A stretch of 64,000 nucleotides of DNA from Oscheius tipulae (Eukaryota > Nematoda > Chromadorea > Rhabditida > Rhabditidae), in NCBI GenBank assembly GCA_037178975.1, contig JASJZH010000006.1:5766001-5830000 (forward strand), read 5' to 3'. How positions within the stretch are numbered: position 1 is the first letter of the stretch; every line of letters starts with the position of its first letter. The translations under genes were made by a program, and so were the position numbers. Below are positions 39,065-52,664 of the stretch, in pieces. The notes beneath the pieces are model-generated. The model had not been told where the DNA came from. It was given only the letters and a program-made list of their open reading frames with translations, and ran no database searches.

Positions 39065-40801
39065 TCAACTAGAGGGTGTATCAGGAGAGTAGGTCAACAG
39101 AAGAGGAGCGAGTTTTACTTCGGGAGTTTGGGTAGCAAAGAGGCCACGACGTGCAGGAGGCCGACGACCAACAGGAGAGTCGTGAGACATCTGGCGACCG
39201 AAAGAGATGCGAGACGGGATTCTGTAATGCAAATGGTTACAAAATTCGTAGGACAGCATTCAAATGTTCTGTCCACCCTGGGTCAGTTATGTTTACGAGT
39301 TCTCCGATAAGAGCTATAAATTAGGAGCCAAATCTGGGATCTCATCAATAGCTGTGGGAATAAGCGTGTCGTTAAATGATTGACGGGCTGCTAAGCTCAC
39401 TAATCGCGGTTATGAGTATGAGACCAGATGGGTTACTTACTCGGGTTTCATACAGGTGGCTGCCGTCGAGTAGCGTTTGTGGAAGGCAAATGTTTTCAAG
39501 ACGTGGTTGAATTGAGGATCATCCATTTTAGTGTAGCTGCAAGGCGAGCACAAAGTCTGGTCTCCTAGCATGCTCAAGGTTTCAAAGAAACCCTTGTATC
39601 CCTTGTCTAGTACGTAGATTTCTTGAAAGGTGACTTGAGGATAGCGGTCGACGTTTCGAACACGATCAGCACTTCTCAGAGCAGCAGCCCTAAAACATGG
39701 TATAATGTACTGCTACTGTTCTACCACTTACATTCCAGGTCCACGTTTCTGACTGTACTCACAGTAGAAAATGGGAATTTTGCTCTTTTCGAAGTTTTTT
39801 TCAAAAAAGAAGCCCTCACAGGTAGAAGGATCATACAAATTGATAGCATGTTGAATGTGTCCTCCATCGTATTCGTAAGGGTAACGACAGTCGACTAAAA
39901 TATAGCGGGAGAGGAATTCCGCCACTGTCAGCGACGACAACAGCTGGGAGAGCGTTGCGGCCTCGATTCTTTTAAATGCAACAGAGTCCGCGGTTCCAGC
40001 GACAGTTGGCAGAGAATAGTTCTAAGCAGTCTCTTATTGAAAGTCTGGTTTTGGTTCTTACCACAACTAAAGGCTGAGGAAGCTCAGAAAGAGGACTGCG
40101 GTGAACCTCTAAGGTGGAAGTTGACAGCGCTCTGAGAAGGCACCGTGGGCGGGATGAAGGAGGTCCTGTAGCGTCGCTCTGAAAAAGCTTTGTGTCCTGT
40201 TTACCTTTATCGGTTACCTGTTTGTTTTCATGGTTCTCGTCATCTTTCTGGCGTTTTGTACGGTATTCCATGTTGGGAAGAGTCCTTTTCCGTACTTGCT
40301 GTGACGATTTGGTACGGAAGAAGCCAGGCTTGCGACTCACAGGAGAACTGTCTTGCCTGAACAACTTCTTTAAAAACAGTCCGATTTTATGCCTACCCAT
40401 TGGAAATATCTCCGAAGACTCGAGGTTTTCTCATTTTCGACTTAATTTCAAACTTCTGAGGGGTATTTTCATTGAGGGCCAGATCTTCCATCTCCTCGTC
40501 AAGAATGAACAAGTGGTCTCCGCAAAATGTTCCCTTCAGAGACGAAGGACCGCAGTCCATGTCTCCAAGTCCCGAGTCTCGGGAGTCTTCGTCCTCGGAG
40601 AACATCCCTGAAAAGTGCTCATATGTCTTTGTCAGATTTGTAAGAGAAGAGAAGAAGCAGATGTCCTCTATCTTGAGGTGCGGCAAACATTTGGGCGGCG
40701 AGAGATGGTCCAGGTCGCCGACCTGAGCTGGGCTCTTGCGCAATAACCATACCCACCTTAATATGATTGGGGACGGCTGTAGCCAACAGATGCAAGCCCA
40801 C
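39065..40801 (-). CDS. CDC25-type dual-specificity phosphatase
   Basis: Cell-cycle phosphatase that removes inhibitory phosphates from cyclin-dependent kinases. The proposed start (ATG 40801, MGLHLLATAVPNHIK) joins through a 33-nt intron to VGDLDHLSPPK; this first exon is the least certain part. The amino half is regulatory: SEDEDSRDSGLGDMD (possible phosphodegron), MRKPRVFGDISNG, and basic KRTLPNMEYRTKRQK. The rhodanese-like catalytic domain has ILVDCRYPYEYDGGHI, the active loop IFYCEYSQKRGPGM, then YPQVTFQEIYVLDKGYKGF and DPQFNHVLKTFAFHKRYS. The tail is basic and proline-rich. The catalytic Cys and Arg of CX5R are present, but the His normally before the Cys is Tyr (codon 39764-39766). Confidence 0.88.
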
Positions 40802-43800
40802 CTACAGCAGTACCTGACTTTTTTGAGCTCTTGGAAAGGGTAAAAATTACTGAAGACCAGGACTATATAAGAAAAGTTGGTGGTTAGGAAAAGTTTGGAG
40901 TCAAGCAGTCAACTTCATTAACAGGGATAGGCTAATGAATGAAGAAGTACATGAAAAAAGGAGGTCAATTTACTTAAGAGGCGTGAACTCGGCAATCACT
41001 ATAAAAGACGCGACACGAAGGTCGTACCTGCGAAGGCCGTGTCGGACGGCACGAAGCAGATAAGCGGAGATGAATGGACTCATGGCTTCGAATTCGAACA
41101 AGTTACTTGAATTTGTTCAATCCGACCGTTTGGTCTGTAATTCGGAGCCCGAGTACCTTTATCGCACCAGGTGGGCTCGCCCAGGTCCGCCCCTTACTCT
41201 CTCCCTCTCGTTCGGACCGTTGCCGTTGGCAAGACCTCGTCTCGGCTCGAGTACAGACTAATCTCTGCGGGAACGAGAAGTGACGACTCCCACAACTCTT
41301 GTCCATTAAGACGTCAATAATTATTGCATTATAACAATTACGAATTATTTTTGCGCCGCAACATGACTGCAGGATACTTGCGGAGTCCGATTGCGTGGGA
41401 GAGTACATTCCGAGTTACAAACTGTGCTCATTTGAAACTGGCAACATTTTAAGTTCACATAAAATGAGGTCGAAGTCCTCTTATCTACCTATGCCATCCG
41501 TCCCCTCTGGTAGCGGTCATTGGCAGGTTGAAGCGATCACACACACCTGTCATGCTACAGTTACAACAACGCGGCCACCTGTCGATGTGTACCTTCAAAA
41601 GCATGCCGATGCGCGAATTCGCCTGTAATTTGTAAAGGGGATGAGTCTTAAACGCGCGAGACTGTTGTGTAAAGACAGACAGACAGAAGGCGTTGAAGGT
41701 GTAGTGATCTACTGTAAACAGAGAGTTGCAGAGTGTTTGGTGGAAAGAAAGTTTGAAAGAGGATCATTATGACTAGGGCTACCTAATGGTAGAATAAGTA
41801 AGATGGCTCAAACTTTCTAGGTGAACGGCCTAGTCGATCATCGCTTAGCACAACATGACCTAACAGCCCACCTAGTCGTACTTGGCAAATACTCCAAATG
41901 ACACACGTGAGGATTTGTGAGACGACAGTCGTGGGACAGGGTTTGAATTGAGCTAAGAGATCTGTCGCAGGGAGTCTCGAACACAAGATTTGAACGTGTC
42001 GGAAAATGTGAAATGGGCTCTGCTTCCTGCCATTGTTAGAGATAACGGCAGTGATAAGTGAAAATTCAAAAATTGTGATGCTTGTAGGACGTTACTCTCA
42101 TAACAAGACAACAATTGGACTTGTGATTATTACCCCAGGGAATGATCCTTGCTTTGTGGGGACAGGCCAGTAATAAATTGTCCAGAATTGAACTCACCTT
42201 TATTGTATGGCCCATCCTGATAGAAATAGGAGGAATACCTGTGCATGATCCTCCAGCAGGACCCAAGAGCTTGTTGACCTACAAAAATGGTACTGAACAG
42301 CTGAATAATGAGTGGCTCAGAAGCAGAAGGAGGAAAATCATAATGCGCGAGGACAGTTGATACCCATTTTTCATAGACCACATACCATCAGGCGGCGCCG
42401 CCTGGTACAATACTGGGAAGAGGTATGTGAGAACTGTCAAGCAGAACAAGGGATTGGCTCTATTGACATTGCCTTAGAATCTGCCAGGGAGTCACATTTA
42501 AGGATATCACGACTTGGATTAGGGTGTAAAGAGAATTGCACAATGCAAAGTGGCCGTGCAAATAGTCTCCAGGTCAGCGCAGTTACTCAAGTTACGGTGG
42601 AGGTAAAAGGAGCCGACAGTGAGGTGCGGAATAGAGTTACGAAGAGCTACCGTCCGAGGTCAATCTGAAGAGAATCTAAGTACCACTGAATGCTTTTGAG
42701 TCGATTCATTATACTATTGTCAAAAATTTGGACTTGTTTCTCAAACTGAGTTACATACAAAAGTAGTAGAAAGGCTGTTCTACACAGGATGTAATGTTCC
42801 TCCACTGCTATTCGTAGGAATTTGAAATAGACAGCCAGGTGTCGGGCTCGTCTTTAAAAAGGCTGTGTCGGCATCTGGACTGCGTAGCGCAATGGCACAG
42901 GAAACCAATTATGTACGGACGTCTGTGCTCTCCGTCACGCCTACAGTCTTTTTTGACCGCAGTGCGATGGTATGTCGCCATACTTATTATTCTGCGAACA
43001 GATGATGCCCGTTAGACAATGGAGGACTTGACCTCAGACTCGTCCTCAGGATTCCCGAAGCTCAAATAGGCAACCGTCCGGAAAATGCACTGACGATTAA
43101 TGGACGATTGGGAAAAAATCTTTGAACTTTTTATCGAAAAGCTAATTGCACCATTTTGAAAATGAACTTGGCGCTTTTGATAACTCTGATATTGAAAAGA
43201 TTTTGATAAACTTTCCGCATAAATCTGAAAAGAATGACTCTTATGCTCTCTTAACTACCCCTTCACGGTCACTACTCAAAAATTTCGAACCCAGCTGCTG
43301 CGTTTTCATTAGAGACGAGGGCAGTAGAGCGCTCGTTAGGCAATTCCTCATAAGAGGCTGGCTAGACAATAGGCAGACGGATATACGCAGACAGCAAACG
43401 AAAGAGCAGCTGACAATGAATGACGATCTATCCTGATTTGAATTTATTCCGTGTGGCCCGAGGGCAAATTGAGCGAAACCAAAATGAACGAGTGCACAAA
43501 GCCAAATGGAACAAAATCTCGAGGACAGAGTGGCCTTGCTTTGTGAGATCCATTATTTGCTCAAGTGGGTGCCATTGAGGCCAAAAGAGACCCATCCTAT
43601 GGAGGGCAGTACTCTCGGCCCTAATGGCATCTTAGAGCATTCGCACCATTACCTGCCCACTTGAAAGTACAGGCTGCAAAACTAATATATAAATAATGGC
43701 GGGCTTGAGCGTGAAGACCTGTGGGGAAGGGAACCAACTCAGTTGGGAGCCGGGATAACCTGAGAACGGCGCAGAAGGGAGCACAGTTGCTCGGCGCCTG

Positions 43801-46800
43801 TGCACATTCAAATCGGACAAAGGGTTCACTTGCGCAACTCCGTTCCGTGTCCACAAACTGGCTACCGTGAGAAGAACCTTTCGAGCCGTGACAGTTTGAA
43901 TTTCGTTGCGTGAGAGTTCTTTATTAAGCCCCAAGGAATACATCCCGCTGAGTGTTCTTCCCTTCTCATTTGCATGTGTTAAAGGGCGGATTAGAAGCGC
44001 GAGCTGGGCTGGGTCACATTCAAACGGTACTACAGTGTCTTTTATTACGAGACGATGCGGGTCAGGTCAGTCGGCTCCGCATAATCTCCTAAACGGAAAG
44101 TCAGCCAACTTGACAAGTCTAACCTAATACCTGGCACGGCGGGACTCCTAAGATCCTACTGTGCGGCATGAATCAAAACTGTGCAGAGTGCCGACAAGAT
44201 ACCGCAAAGCACAGGGGTGTTAATGGCTGCCCTAGCTCTATTTTCGCGGCGGGAGGTGTCTGAGTTCGCGGCTCAACGCCAGATGCTTGCGCAAGATTTG
44301 CAATGGAATCAAGTTACAACAGAAGGATTTATGAGATCCCAGTAGGGCGGACTCTATTCTCAGATGAATATAAACAGATTTTTACGACTATGTGTGAACC
44401 CCTCTGGGCACCGAGGTCAACGGCTGGTCATATTTAAAGAAAGCCTTGGGCACTGCAGCTGTTGCTTTGCAACGGTATTGCCAACTGCGACCTACTATCA
44501 ATCAGCGCGGCTGTCAGGATAAGGAAATACAAGCGAGGTCATTCTCACCTCAACTACTGCAAAAAGAGAGCGAGGAGCCACTATCTCCCAGGACCTCAGA
44601 TGTACAGCAGTGACCTTAGGATTTGCCTTGGTTATGCAACAAAGTTGTAAGTTACGCAACGAGACTGCTCCCGATCAAAGCGGCACAGCGCGTGCCAACA
44701 TCATCCGTGTATTCCAGGTACCACTAGTTCTTTAGCAACTGTTTCGAAACGTGTTATTTTCACAGCAGGATCTTTTGCAAACCAGTTGTTCGAAAGTGAT
44801 GTTCGGAAATAGGTGAAAGTATGTCCTTGGAACGGAGTGCAAGTGATACAGTCAACGGTCATTTAAATGAGAGGAAGAAGAAGAGGAAAGTGAGGGAGGC
44901 GGACAGGTAATTCGGTCAAGGAGGGCGCCGGTTCCCTTTCCATGCAAATCAACAGTCGGTCAACGGGAAAATTTACTACCAATTAGCCCCCTTCGCTGAT
45001 TCAAATGATGCACAGCGAAAGTTGCCAGATGGAGAAGTACAAGCTAAGCCAGAGAGATATTTTGGGACGGTTCAAAGGGACTATTAATCAGAACGTTTTG
45101 AGGTTACTTAGATGGTCACGATAAGAAGCCGAAAGGCTGCTGTTCAAACTCGGGTTGACGGTCACGGCATCATAAAACCGACTGCGCAACTGAATTATCC
45201 ATTGGGAGCTGCCGCGCCCTTCGTCATGGGTTAATGACAGAGTATTGGGTGTCATCCTAATTTAAATGACTCAAAACTCTTTTTGGGCTTCACGCTGTCA
45301 TTGGGAGCTCCGGCAACACTCTTAGCTCTCCCAGATGGCGGCAATGACCTGGAGACAGGCAGCACGTGGCGCAGATTACGTAATTCATCATTAAAACCCC
45401 ACTGACCTGGTGTCCTAATGAGGGTTCGTGTCCTTAAGCCAAAGGACAAGCTCTGAGGGAAGGATGAGCAGGTTTGAAAAGGTGTCGGATGCATGCAATG
45501 ACACTAGGAACCCATTAATGTGTTTTTTGCATTGTCGACAGACGTGGAAAAAAGTCTCGTAGACCTTGGGACCTATAAGCCATGTATAGGCTTTGATTTG
45601 AATCAGAGGTCGAGAAGGTAGCCCGGCGAAGGAAACAATAGAAGAAAAGAGGGCAGTAGACCATTCGAACCGTGTGCTATGAATGCCGGCGGCAGTTCCC
45701 AGAGCATTTTCTTAGAGCGCGCGACATTTTGATGCTGACTATGCATGTAAGACTCACAAAGAGGCGTTCAAATTGTGGGAGAGATTGCTCTACGATTTCT
45801 CGTTCTCATAGTGTCACATAGGGTAGTTGAGGTCGCTGTATCAAGACCACAATCTCCCTGGTAGATGCTATCGAGACAGTGGGGAAGTTTGAACGAGCAA
45901 AACAACCTTGTAAGCTGGTGGCAGACAGGAAAAAAATATTAGCACGGTTAAAACCTTGAAGTCGACACGTGGGTTGTTCAAAATTGGCTTTAATTGTGGC
46001 AGGAACGAGTTCTGCGCCATGGCAGAAGCGCCTCATTTGCATAGAAGGGTACCCAACAGAGGATACCGGTCAGTTGGCGAAAAAGTGAAACCGGCTAGGA
46101 TTTTTTGTGTTGCTAATTACAAGGGCGGGGGATGTGAGGGCTAATTTTTTCTTGATTTCATCAGTTTGCAAAAGTTTTCAGAAGATTGTAACTGGTGAAA
46201 AATAAGTGTTTCGGAAATCTTAGAATGGAAATAATAAGACAATTGCACGGAAGATATGTAAGGATTCCGTGCGGTAGGTCAGTAACGCCGACGGCGGTCC
46301 TGACACATGGTGAATAAGCTTCAATTCGAAGCGCAGACCTTTGTAGAAAAGCAGACACGCTGCCTGGTACAGGAAGTCGGCACGATTCAAACCGCTAGGC
46401 GTACGCTTGGACACCAAAGAATATTGGTCTGGTCATACTCTGTGGGAAAAAAGGCGGCTCCCATCCGTTATTATGCTAGCGGAGTAATTTACCTCTGATG
46501 ATAGGCACTCGTCTCACCATTCTAGGTCTTACGATGGGATCGGCTTGTCTTGTATTCAAAATTAGGGGCAAGAAGAAACAGAAGAAGGAAGGCTGCCATT
46601 TACAGCCCAGTGGACCCATCTGTCCTCGGTCCAAAGGATTACGCAAGAAGTCCCGCGAAGAGGCCAAGGAAAGTCATCAACAATCTTCTCCTTAACTTTT
46701 TGCGACAGGTTCCCAAAAAATCTTGTTGCGCGAAAAGCCGTCCGGCAAAACCAGTTGAGAGAACGTTTGCCGTTGACCGGTTTGATTGCGGGGTGATTCT

Positions 46801-49800
46801 CTAGCGCATGACACGCTTTCACACTAGTTGGAGATTTGAATGTGCGGCAGCTCGGTGAAATATTGCTGTCAGCGGCACTACTTTATGGACGCAAAAACGT
46901 AGCGCTGCACCATATGCACTGGAAAGTAGTAGTTTTGAAAAAGTGACCGGCTCGCTGGAGGCGACATCCTGGGGCGCCGGCGTCATAATCTTATCACAAC
47001 AACAGTCCTGGGAAGAACGCTGGTGACCAGAGAAAACAGATAGCCGTTGACAGTTTGTATAGAAGAAACAGTTCAAATTTGGGGCCCTAATAAGCCATTA
47101 GTCGGCGGAAGAAAAGAGGAACTATGACTCGGCAGATGGGAAATGTCAGGCGTGATATGTATACCAAAGGAGGCGTTCAAAATACTATAGACAAATAGTC
47201 GCACAAAGGAGAGACATTAGTTGAAAAGAGGTCACAAGTACAAAGAGCTTCCGGTTTGATTAGGGCTCCAGGGAGTGACAAGCTTTTTGAAGTCCTATAA
47301 GCCATTGACAGGTGTTCAAAAAGTCCTTGAAAGCTAATTTCCAATTTTTCGGAAAGTTGACTTTTAGAATGGATGGTCTGGAGACAGGACTATATAGCTC
47401 AAAATGGGATACTTCCGTAGTTATCACCTTTTTCAAAAGCCGACAAGATAGATAAGGAAGAAACAAAGTCTCTGCGACAAAGAGTGTAGCTGATCAGTTT
47501 GGAAAAGTACATGCTTAAAGCAGGAGCTGATTACAAAGCTGGTTACTGGGTCATCCATATTGCGCAGGACATATAGGGGTCTACTGACCAGCGGCGGACA
47601 GCTGGCACGTTCGAAAATGACCGACCGCCAGCCGGCTGTGCGAAGATGAGGGTCCCATCTACAAATTGTCGAGAAGCATAATTGGTTTTCTGAGCTCTCC
47701 GAAAACATTCAAATTTTGAGATGTTTTATTTTGGAATCAATCTTTAATGCATTTATCGAACACCTCAACAGTCAATGGATAAAAGGAGAAAAGAGAAAAA
47801 AAAAACTGGCCTAAAGTAGGCCATGAATGAGAAGACTCGGGACAAAAACTACAACAAAAGAGCACGTCTGTATTCAAGGTGAGCCCCTAATTATCCTAGG
47901 TCTGACAGTCAGTAATTGCCAGTTGGTTGGCACGGAAAAGGCACGATAATTAGTCCACTGGCCGAGAGAGGACCGACAACAGATTCAAATTTGGACCAGG
48001 ATGTATTGTATGTCAATGACTGATAATGACACATCTCCATGTGAAAAGTGGACCTCAACGAGAGAAAAGCATGAATAGGGCATCGACTGACTTGCTCATA
48101 GTGTCGAAAGGTCCTGTTTGCCGCAAAAACAAAACATCGCTTTGAAATCTAGGTACCGTAGGAACAGAAATCGGTTTTTTGACAGCTGCTTACCGGAAAG
48201 ATGATGTGCTGTCGCTTGCCGGTGTGTAAAAAGGTCATTATTCAGACGAGGCTATTCGAACGCTGTTTTGCACTAGGCAACTGTGTAAACAATGGTCAAC
48301 ACCCATAAACAGACAGATTAGGTCCGTGTCTTTTGCCAAAATAAACGTTGTTTTCGATTCTAAACCTTTTTCAAATCATTTTCCAATACTTATGGGTGTG
48401 TCTTCAACTAGCCTCACCCTTAACCCATTTAGAAAAGATAAAATCTTGGAAACCTGACCGCTACTGCTCAAATGGCCACCGGCCTCGCAAAACAATCGAC
48501 GATTGGAATGGCAAATTAGCCAGCACCTAGTGGCACCCGAACAGTAGCCGAAAAGCTCATTCTATCCTCAGCTTTTGCCTTGGTGTAAGTCGGTTTTTAT
48601 GGCTGATGATTAATTTGAATAGCCTCTTGTCTCCAGACCTCCGGCATTTGAATTAATATGCAAATCGAAAAAAAAGGAGTTAAATACAACAAAGAGTACT
48701 TTGATATCTTGCAACATTTGCAAAAGGGAAATAGGTCTGTGTGAGTCGGAAAATCACAAAGAGCCTTAAAAGATGCGGTAACGGATACGACGAACTTAGT
48801 GGGAAATTGGCCAGGTGAAAGGAAGAAAGGTGGGCCAGACGACAGGCAGGAGCCGCACTTTTGAAACTTCATTCATTAGAATGCGGTAGCAGTTTGAAAG
48901 AAGCTGACCTGGAATAGTAATCCCCAACTCGAGGTTTGCGGACTGTTTGGAAAATTGGAACAATATCTCAGCAAAGTGCCAATCACTTCTAGCTCGATTG
49001 GAAAACTCAATGTTAAACCATTAATAACGATTTTTGTACAGGTTACATTCATGACGAGGACATTTGTCGCCCATACTATAGGGAGGCTCTATGACTGCCA
49101 ACTTCGGAAAGCAGATCTTAACAGTATTTAAAGAAAACCGTGATGAAGCTTTTGTTATAAATTTGGCTTATTTTACCACATTGTTTCAGAATGCCGCATG
49201 TCATCAAGCTCGGTGAGTTTTGAGATGCTTTCGGTTGGTGACAGTTCATGTCGGGACCACCGACCCCATTCATTGTTTGCAGTTGTGCAAGAGCGTATTC
49301 GTTTCGTTGGGTCGTCTTGGGGTCACAGCGGCCCTTCTGCTCTCGAGTAGAGAATCGTTCCGACCACAGTAGTTATGAGAGAGCACAGAGCGCTGTTGCC
49401 TGACCCCTTACCGAATAACGGTTGCGCCAGTCGAGTGTCCCCTAGCTCTGGGAGACAATGCATCCTCCTTCTCTCGTCAGGGGGATGTAGGAAGAGAAAC
49501 CTCAGAGTAAAAAACTTTAGACCACCTAATCATCACGGGGGAGTCGGGCTTTTTGCGAAAGCAATTGGATCAAGGGGTCGTTTTCAGCCGCAAAGTGAAT
49601 TAGATCGGTGACATCTTTGTTCAAATCAGAGGCTTTATTCCTTTTGGACCCCTTCACTGTGGTCTTTTTGCAACTTTTTTTCGGCTTTGCCTTCTTTGAG
49701 TTGATATTTGACGTGTGCAACGCATGACATGCCATGTAGGAAACCAGCCCATCTCTTTTCGAGAGCTCAAGTCAGCTCAATTATAAGGGGACCAAAATGC

Positions 49801-51063
49801 TCAACGAGCTTTGTTGCTTCTCCAGAGAACATGTCAGGTTTAACATTTCCCTCGAGAGCATCCATATGCTACGGATTAATCCATTCTTCCCAATACGGGC
49901 ATTGTTTGTCGCTTTTTAGATTCATTCTTCACGCTTTGACATCTCCAATCCAAGTTTGGAACCCGGAAGAGGTCTTCCTCCTCGATTGAAGAGTAAAATT
50001 TGTTGACTGCCATTTATAAGAGGAGCCTTCCTCCACAAGGTCAATCTCGTCGTTGAGACCTTTGAAAGAATGACTTTGTTTTGATCTCCAAAATTTCAAT
50101 TACAACCATCAAAGACAACATCAGGTTTGCTTCAATTAGACAAATTGTGGCCAAGCTGGACCTTCGTTGATCCGTAAAACCACACTCCCGATTATAAAAC
50201 AAAGCATGTCTACGTAAGACGACTTCCGCAATCGCAACTTCGGGCATTGAAGCGCATTATTCATGCTCTGAAGACCATTTTTGGCCATGTTTTCCTTCCA
50301 TAAAACTGACGGCTCCCTAAAGGGTTGACCTCAAGGTCTCTTATGGCCGTTCATTTCGTATAGGTGGCTACAAAAAATTTCTTTTTGCTTGTATTGATGC
50401 TTTTTGTGGTGCTGTTATGTTCAGTAAAAAATTCAGGAAATGTCGTTTCAAAAAGAACAAATTCTTCGTTGAACACATGCCTGCGAGCTGTCAACAGCTG
50501 ACATGCAGTCTTGTTTTACTTGTGATGCACATAAATTTTGACCTCATTCGCTCTCCTGTCGCCTCGGCGAAAAATCGTTTTGGATTTCTAAGCCAATCTG
50601 TTCCAGAACATCTTAGAGATACTTCCATTTCGGAGATGCCTGTTGCCCTCAGACGTAACGGCTCCTCTGGGAGTAATTCCCTCGACCTAACTTATTGCTC
50701 CTACACTCTTTGTTAGATTTATTTTATTTGAACTTTCCAAGCGCTTTCTGTTCTTCCATGGTGTGGCACCTGCTGAGTTTAATTCACAGCCTCGTATCCA
50801 CATTCACATTTATCCTTTCCACGTGCAATAGTGTCATGAACACGCTTTCTCTTGTCTTTTTTTAAACTTCTTCCTGCTTTTCCTTTTGCTGGCTTGATGA
50901 AATCATAAAGTTTTTCGACCACTTTAAATATTCATGAGATCGCCAGAAAATTGCCCTCTTCCGGGCGTTCTCGAGCTTTTCGGCATTTCACTTGTCATTT
51001 CAAAGGTTTTTACTCCGCCCTCTCTTCTTTTCAGTTCTTAGTTCCTCATACCACGCACCAAGT
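40802..51063. other. Ten-kilobase gene-poor region
   Basis: Between the CDC25 5' end and the globin gene I find no exon chain, conserved motif, RNA gene or transposon structure. Numerous frames of 60-120 codons (for example 42312-42668, 43146-43436, 43632-43943, 46562-46822) look like chance openings: overlapping frames on both strands are equally long and none has splice-linked neighbours. Around 49200 a tiny spliced frame (MPHVIKLVVQERIRF) ends after 29 codons. The region may hold regulatory DNA, non-coding RNA or unrecognised repeats. Confidence 0.5.
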
Positions 51064-51075
51064 ATGTCCTTCAGG

Positions 51076-52639
51076 ATGGGCAATACAGAATCCAACGTCG
51101 ACTCTTCCGCTTCTCGATCCGGCTCAACCGGTCCAGCAGTTTATTTGCCGTCTCCACTTGGACACCGTAGAACGGGCAGCTGTCGGTAAATAAGTTAACG
51201 CGTTACAGAGATGAATTTCGGTTTCTCGTGCCCGATCAACCTGAAAAACGAGACAAAAATCGAACGTTCTTGTTTTCAGAAAGTCTACCGAACGAAATAT
51301 AAACGATAATCTCCGAAGGTCAAAGTCTTGTCGTGGCAAGGACAGGTGAACTGTTTTTAATACAAATATTGTAGTTTTTAGACACACGAGACGTGCAATA
51401 TGCACTACGACCGGTTTAACTCTTCATCAGAAAGCCCTTTTGATCCGCAAATGGAATCGCATGGACCGAGGTTTGTTATACTTCCGGGTTGCTTTTCGGA
51501 CCACCGCTTCGTTGTTTTCAGTAGTTTGACACCAATCATGCAATGACGTAGGGCACAAGACAGCCACGACATGTAATGTATTGTTCTCAAAAATTTCTTT
51601 GCAGCTACCGTCTACGAGTTGGGCAAGATGATGTTCGAAAGCGTGTTCCATGATAACCCTCAATGGCTGGTCTATGTTGATCTGAAAACAGATGAGTCCA
51701 ACTGGTCCAGCCATATCAATTTCAAGATCCATGTTCAGGTGATCTTGTGCTCCTTATCGGCTCACATCACCCTATTTTTAGCGATTTGTTACCGCTCTCG
51801 TAGAGTGTATGCGCCGGCTCAAAGAACCTTCATCTGCCTGTGACATCCTTAGGTTTTGAGCTTCCCTGTCCACGGACTGATTGAATGTTCAGGGATTTCG
51901 GAGCTCTTTATGCGAACCAGACAAAACGAGTTTCGGCTCAATATTTCGAGCGACTTGCAAATGCACTGAACAGGGCGGCCGCTCTGCTACAAGAGGCCGA
52001 TCATCAACAGATTGAGGTTTTATTAATTATGTACTATATACATCAGGTATATAGAAAACTGAAGCCAGACTGGACCTCAATGCAGATGCTCCAGATTGGG
52101 AGAGATCTTCTACGTCCAACTCCACAGTTACAGTAATCTTTAGCACACAAATTCCATACAACTCAATGGTTTCAGACATCTACACTGCCACCTACCCCTT
52201 CCAGCATCCATACAGTGAAATCTGCAACGACTGTTGAAGAAAGAGAAAAGAAGAAGTCTCGTCCGCTAATTTCACGTCACAGTGAGACCCACATTGAGGT
52301 GGACACACGACGAACTTCACATGCTAGCAGTAGATGCTGTTCGTCAAACGAAGAACCGGTAGATTTATTCCTCTATGAAATCAATGATTATAACATTTTC
52401 AGCACGTCTGTCCAATCACAGCTGAAGCCTGGGTAGTATTGTCAGCTTTTCTCGCCAACCAGGTAAGAAAAGGGCGAACAGCAATTAGAGATCATTTCCA
52501 GATCAAACTTGGGTACGAACTAGAGCGAATGTTGAAAAACGAAATGAACAAACTCGGTCTCGGAGAACTAACACTGGTAGCTCCAACATCCGCACTGGAC
52601 ATTGATCTCGCCAAACGACCTGTCCATGCAAATAGTTGA
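51076..52639 (+). CDS. Divergent globin with N-myristoylation motif
   Basis: Globin-fold protein. Two ATGs in frame (51064, 51076) are possible; the second gives MGNTES, a textbook N-myristoylation start, suggesting membrane attachment. A Ser-rich, basic amino extension (NLRRSKSCRGK) precedes the fold: A helix LTLHQKALLIRKWNRM, B-C VYELGKMMFESVFHDNPQW, E helix FKIHVQRFVTALVECM with distal-type His, then F helix ILRDFGALYANQTKRV. The residue 32 after the E7 His, where the haem-binding F8 His belongs, is Tyr. G helix is AQYFERLANALNRAA. About 90 Lys/Ser/Thr-rich residues, encoded by in-frame exons, separate it from an H-like helix TAEAWVVLSAFLANQVRKG and a carboxyl extension. Resembles the extended regulatory globins of C. 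elegans; haem binding is doubtful. Confidence 0.78.
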
Positions 52640-52664
52640 AAATGTTGTGTACAGTTAAAGCTTG

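Noticed and set aside
40720-40760. Ultra-short 22-nt intron in the CDC25 first junction
   Set aside because: An acceptor 11 nt further (AGCTCAG) also keeps phase 0 and gives a 33-nt intron, in line with other introns here.
41940-42000. TCTCGAACACAAGATTTGAAC resembling a tRNA B-box region on the minus strand
   Set aside because: No matching A box, acceptor pairing or cloverleaf could be formed around it.
42000-48600. Recurring TTCAAA/TTTGAA words that looked like a dispersed repeat
   Set aside because: The words are short, occur throughout AT-rich non-coding DNA and have no constant flanks or spacing.
49191-49351. Two-exon micro-ORF MPHVIKLVVQERIRF
   Set aside because: Only 29 codons, no similarity and no further exons; chance is likely.
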